This document shows, piece by piece, positions 21,958-22,765 of a stretch of DNA of 22,765 nt. How positions within the stretch are numbered: position 1 is the stretch's first letter; each line of letters begins with the position of its first letter. The position numbers were made by a program, and so were the translations under genes. The notes below the pieces were generated by a model that was given only the letters and a program-made list of their open reading frames with translations, was not told the DNA's origin and ran no database searches. Source of the DNA: JBGOUJ01 sp041477005 (GTDB lineage: Bacteria > Acidobacteriota > Terriglobia > Bryobacterales > JACQDG01); assembly GCA_041477005.1 (NCBI GenBank), contig JBGOUJ010000045.1, positions 1 through 22,765 of the forward strand. Direction: 5' to 3'.

Positions 21958-22765
21958 ATGCGCTTCGGAATCACGCTCCCCATAACGGGCGTCGAGGGTG
22001 ACGCTCGCGAGGTGGTCGAGTTGGCCTGCCTGGCCGAAGAGGCGGGGTGGGATGGCGTCTTCCTCGAAGACTACATCCTCTATTTAGGCGGGAATCGCGC
22101 GCCGGTCTTCGACCCGTGGGTGTTGCTGGCGGCGATGGCAGCGCGCACGAAGCGCATCCGGCTGGGCACCACGGTGACCCCGCTCGCCCGGCGGCGTCCG
22201 TGGAAAGTCGCGCGGGAATGCGTCACGCTCGATCACCTTTCTAACGGCCGCTTGATTCTGGGAGTGGGCCTGGGAGATTCGCACGATCGGAGCTTTGCCA
22301 ATCTCGGCGAAGAGACCGACGCCAAAAACCGAGCCGGGATGCTGGACGAAGCGCTGGAGGTCATAGCAGGGCTGTGGTCGGGCCGGAAGTTCAGCTACCA
22401 GGGCGAGCACTACCGGATAAAGGATGTCACCTTCCTGCCCCGGCCGGTGCAGCGGCCGCGCATTCCCATCTGGGTGGGGGGCGGCTGGCCCAGGAAGAGC
22501 GTGGTGGCGCGCGCCTGCCGCTGCGATGGCGCGTGTTTCTACAAGGTGCTGCCCGACGGCCGGCACGCCATGATGGAGCCTGCGGACTTCCGCGAGCTCC
22601 AAGCCTCCGTAGCGCGCCTGCGCACCGCCCGCGCTCCGTTTGACATCGCGACCGGCGGCGTGACCGACGCGGACAAGCCCGACCAAACGCGCGCGCACCT
22701 GCTGTCGCTGGCGGAGGCCGGGGTGACCTGGTGGGCCGAATTCGGAGAGCTCATTTCGGGCTCCG
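21958..22765 (+). CDS. Luciferase-like (LLM class) flavin-dependent oxidoreductase, N-terminal part
   Basis: Partial gene, about 269 codons visible before the right edge. The start MRFGITLPITG is typical of bacterial luciferase-like monooxygenases and F420/FMN-dependent oxidoreductases. Family blocks follow: ACLAEEAGWDGVFLEDY (about 25-41), DPWVLLAAMAARTKRIRLGTTVTPLARRRPWKVARECVTLDHLSNGRLILGVGLGDS (about 52-108), MLDEALEVIAGLWSGRKFSYQGEHYRIKDVTFLPRPVQRPRIPIWVGGG (about 128-176) and SLAEAGVTWWAEF near the edge. The cofactor (FMN or F420) and substrate are not determinable from this. No ribosome-binding site stands out before the ATG. It may be co-transcribed with the Gfo/Idh/MocA gene across a 133-bp gap holding repeat copy B. 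Confidence 0.92.
   Translation, partial: MRFGITLPITGVEGDAREVVELACLAEEAGWDGVFLEDYILYLGGNRAPVFDPWVLLAAMAARTKRIRLGTTVTPLARRRPWKVARECVTLDHLSNGRLILGVGLGDSHDRSFANLGEETDAKNRAGMLDEALEVIAGLWSGRKFSYQGEHYRIKDVTFLPRPVQRPRIPIWVGGGWPRKSVVARACRCDGACFYKVLPDGRHAMMEPADFRELQASVARLRTARAPFDIATGGVTDADKPDQTRAHLLSLAEAGVTWWAEFGELISGS

Overview
The window is GC-rich DNA that most resembles a soil Acidobacteriota chromosome (Bryobacter/Solibacter-like). This is an inference from content: a carboxypeptidase-regulatory-domain (Oar-type) TonB receptor start, a VWFA-related Acidobacterial-type secreted protein, several secreted amidohydrolases and S41 peptidases, and intergenic spacers full of short inverted and tandem repeats. 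No rRNA, tRNA, CRISPR array, transposase or phage gene was recognised. It looks like an ordinary chromosomal segment of small co-directional gene groups.

Layout. 1-311 (-) is the N-terminus of a TonB-type outer-membrane receptor with a good sigma70-like promoter. 649-1884 (-) is a secreted amidohydrolase, divergent from metH (1968-5513, +), a full-length cobalamin-dependent methionine synthase. metH collides tail to tail with a minus-strand pair, pta (7397-6423) and an HDAC/AcuC-type deacetylase (6423-5503), joined by a TGATG stop/start overlap. A repeat-rich spacer (7398-7712) separates these from another minus-strand pair, a UxaE-like uronate epimerase (10696-8936) and a second, probably Tat-exported amidohydrolase (8930-7713). 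A 128-bp tandem repeat fills 10727-11050. Next come an S41 protease and a secreted 263-aa protein, overlapping by ATGA (13171-11061, -).

A divergent region leads into a plus-strand group (13363-15960): a POTRA-only envelope protein, a DUF192 lipoprotein and LarB. On the minus strand follow a UPF0173 metallo-beta-lactamase-fold hydrolase behind a CheY-like regulator with a basic tail (17144-15980), a VWFA-type secreted protein (18420-17302) and a rhomboid protease (19319-18564). The right end holds an unrecognised protein with an HExxH motif (19578-20204, +), a small membrane protein tail to tail with it (-), a Gfo/Idh/MocA oxidoreductase with an operator-like palindrome upstream (20682-21824, +), and the start of a luciferase-like flavin oxidoreductase (21958 to the edge).

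Functional themes are acetyl-group handling (Pta, HDAC, two deacetylase-family amidohydrolases), sugar-acid metabolism (UxaE-like, Gfo/Idh/MocA) and cell-envelope/proteolysis functions (S41, POTRA, DUF192, rhomboid, VWA). The items most worth following up are the coupled pta-deacetylase pair, the epimerase-amidohydrolase operon, the POTRA protein without a barrel, the HExxH protein, and the dispersed repeat shared by 7447-7570 and 21855-21920. I see no clear-cut new defence or mobile system.
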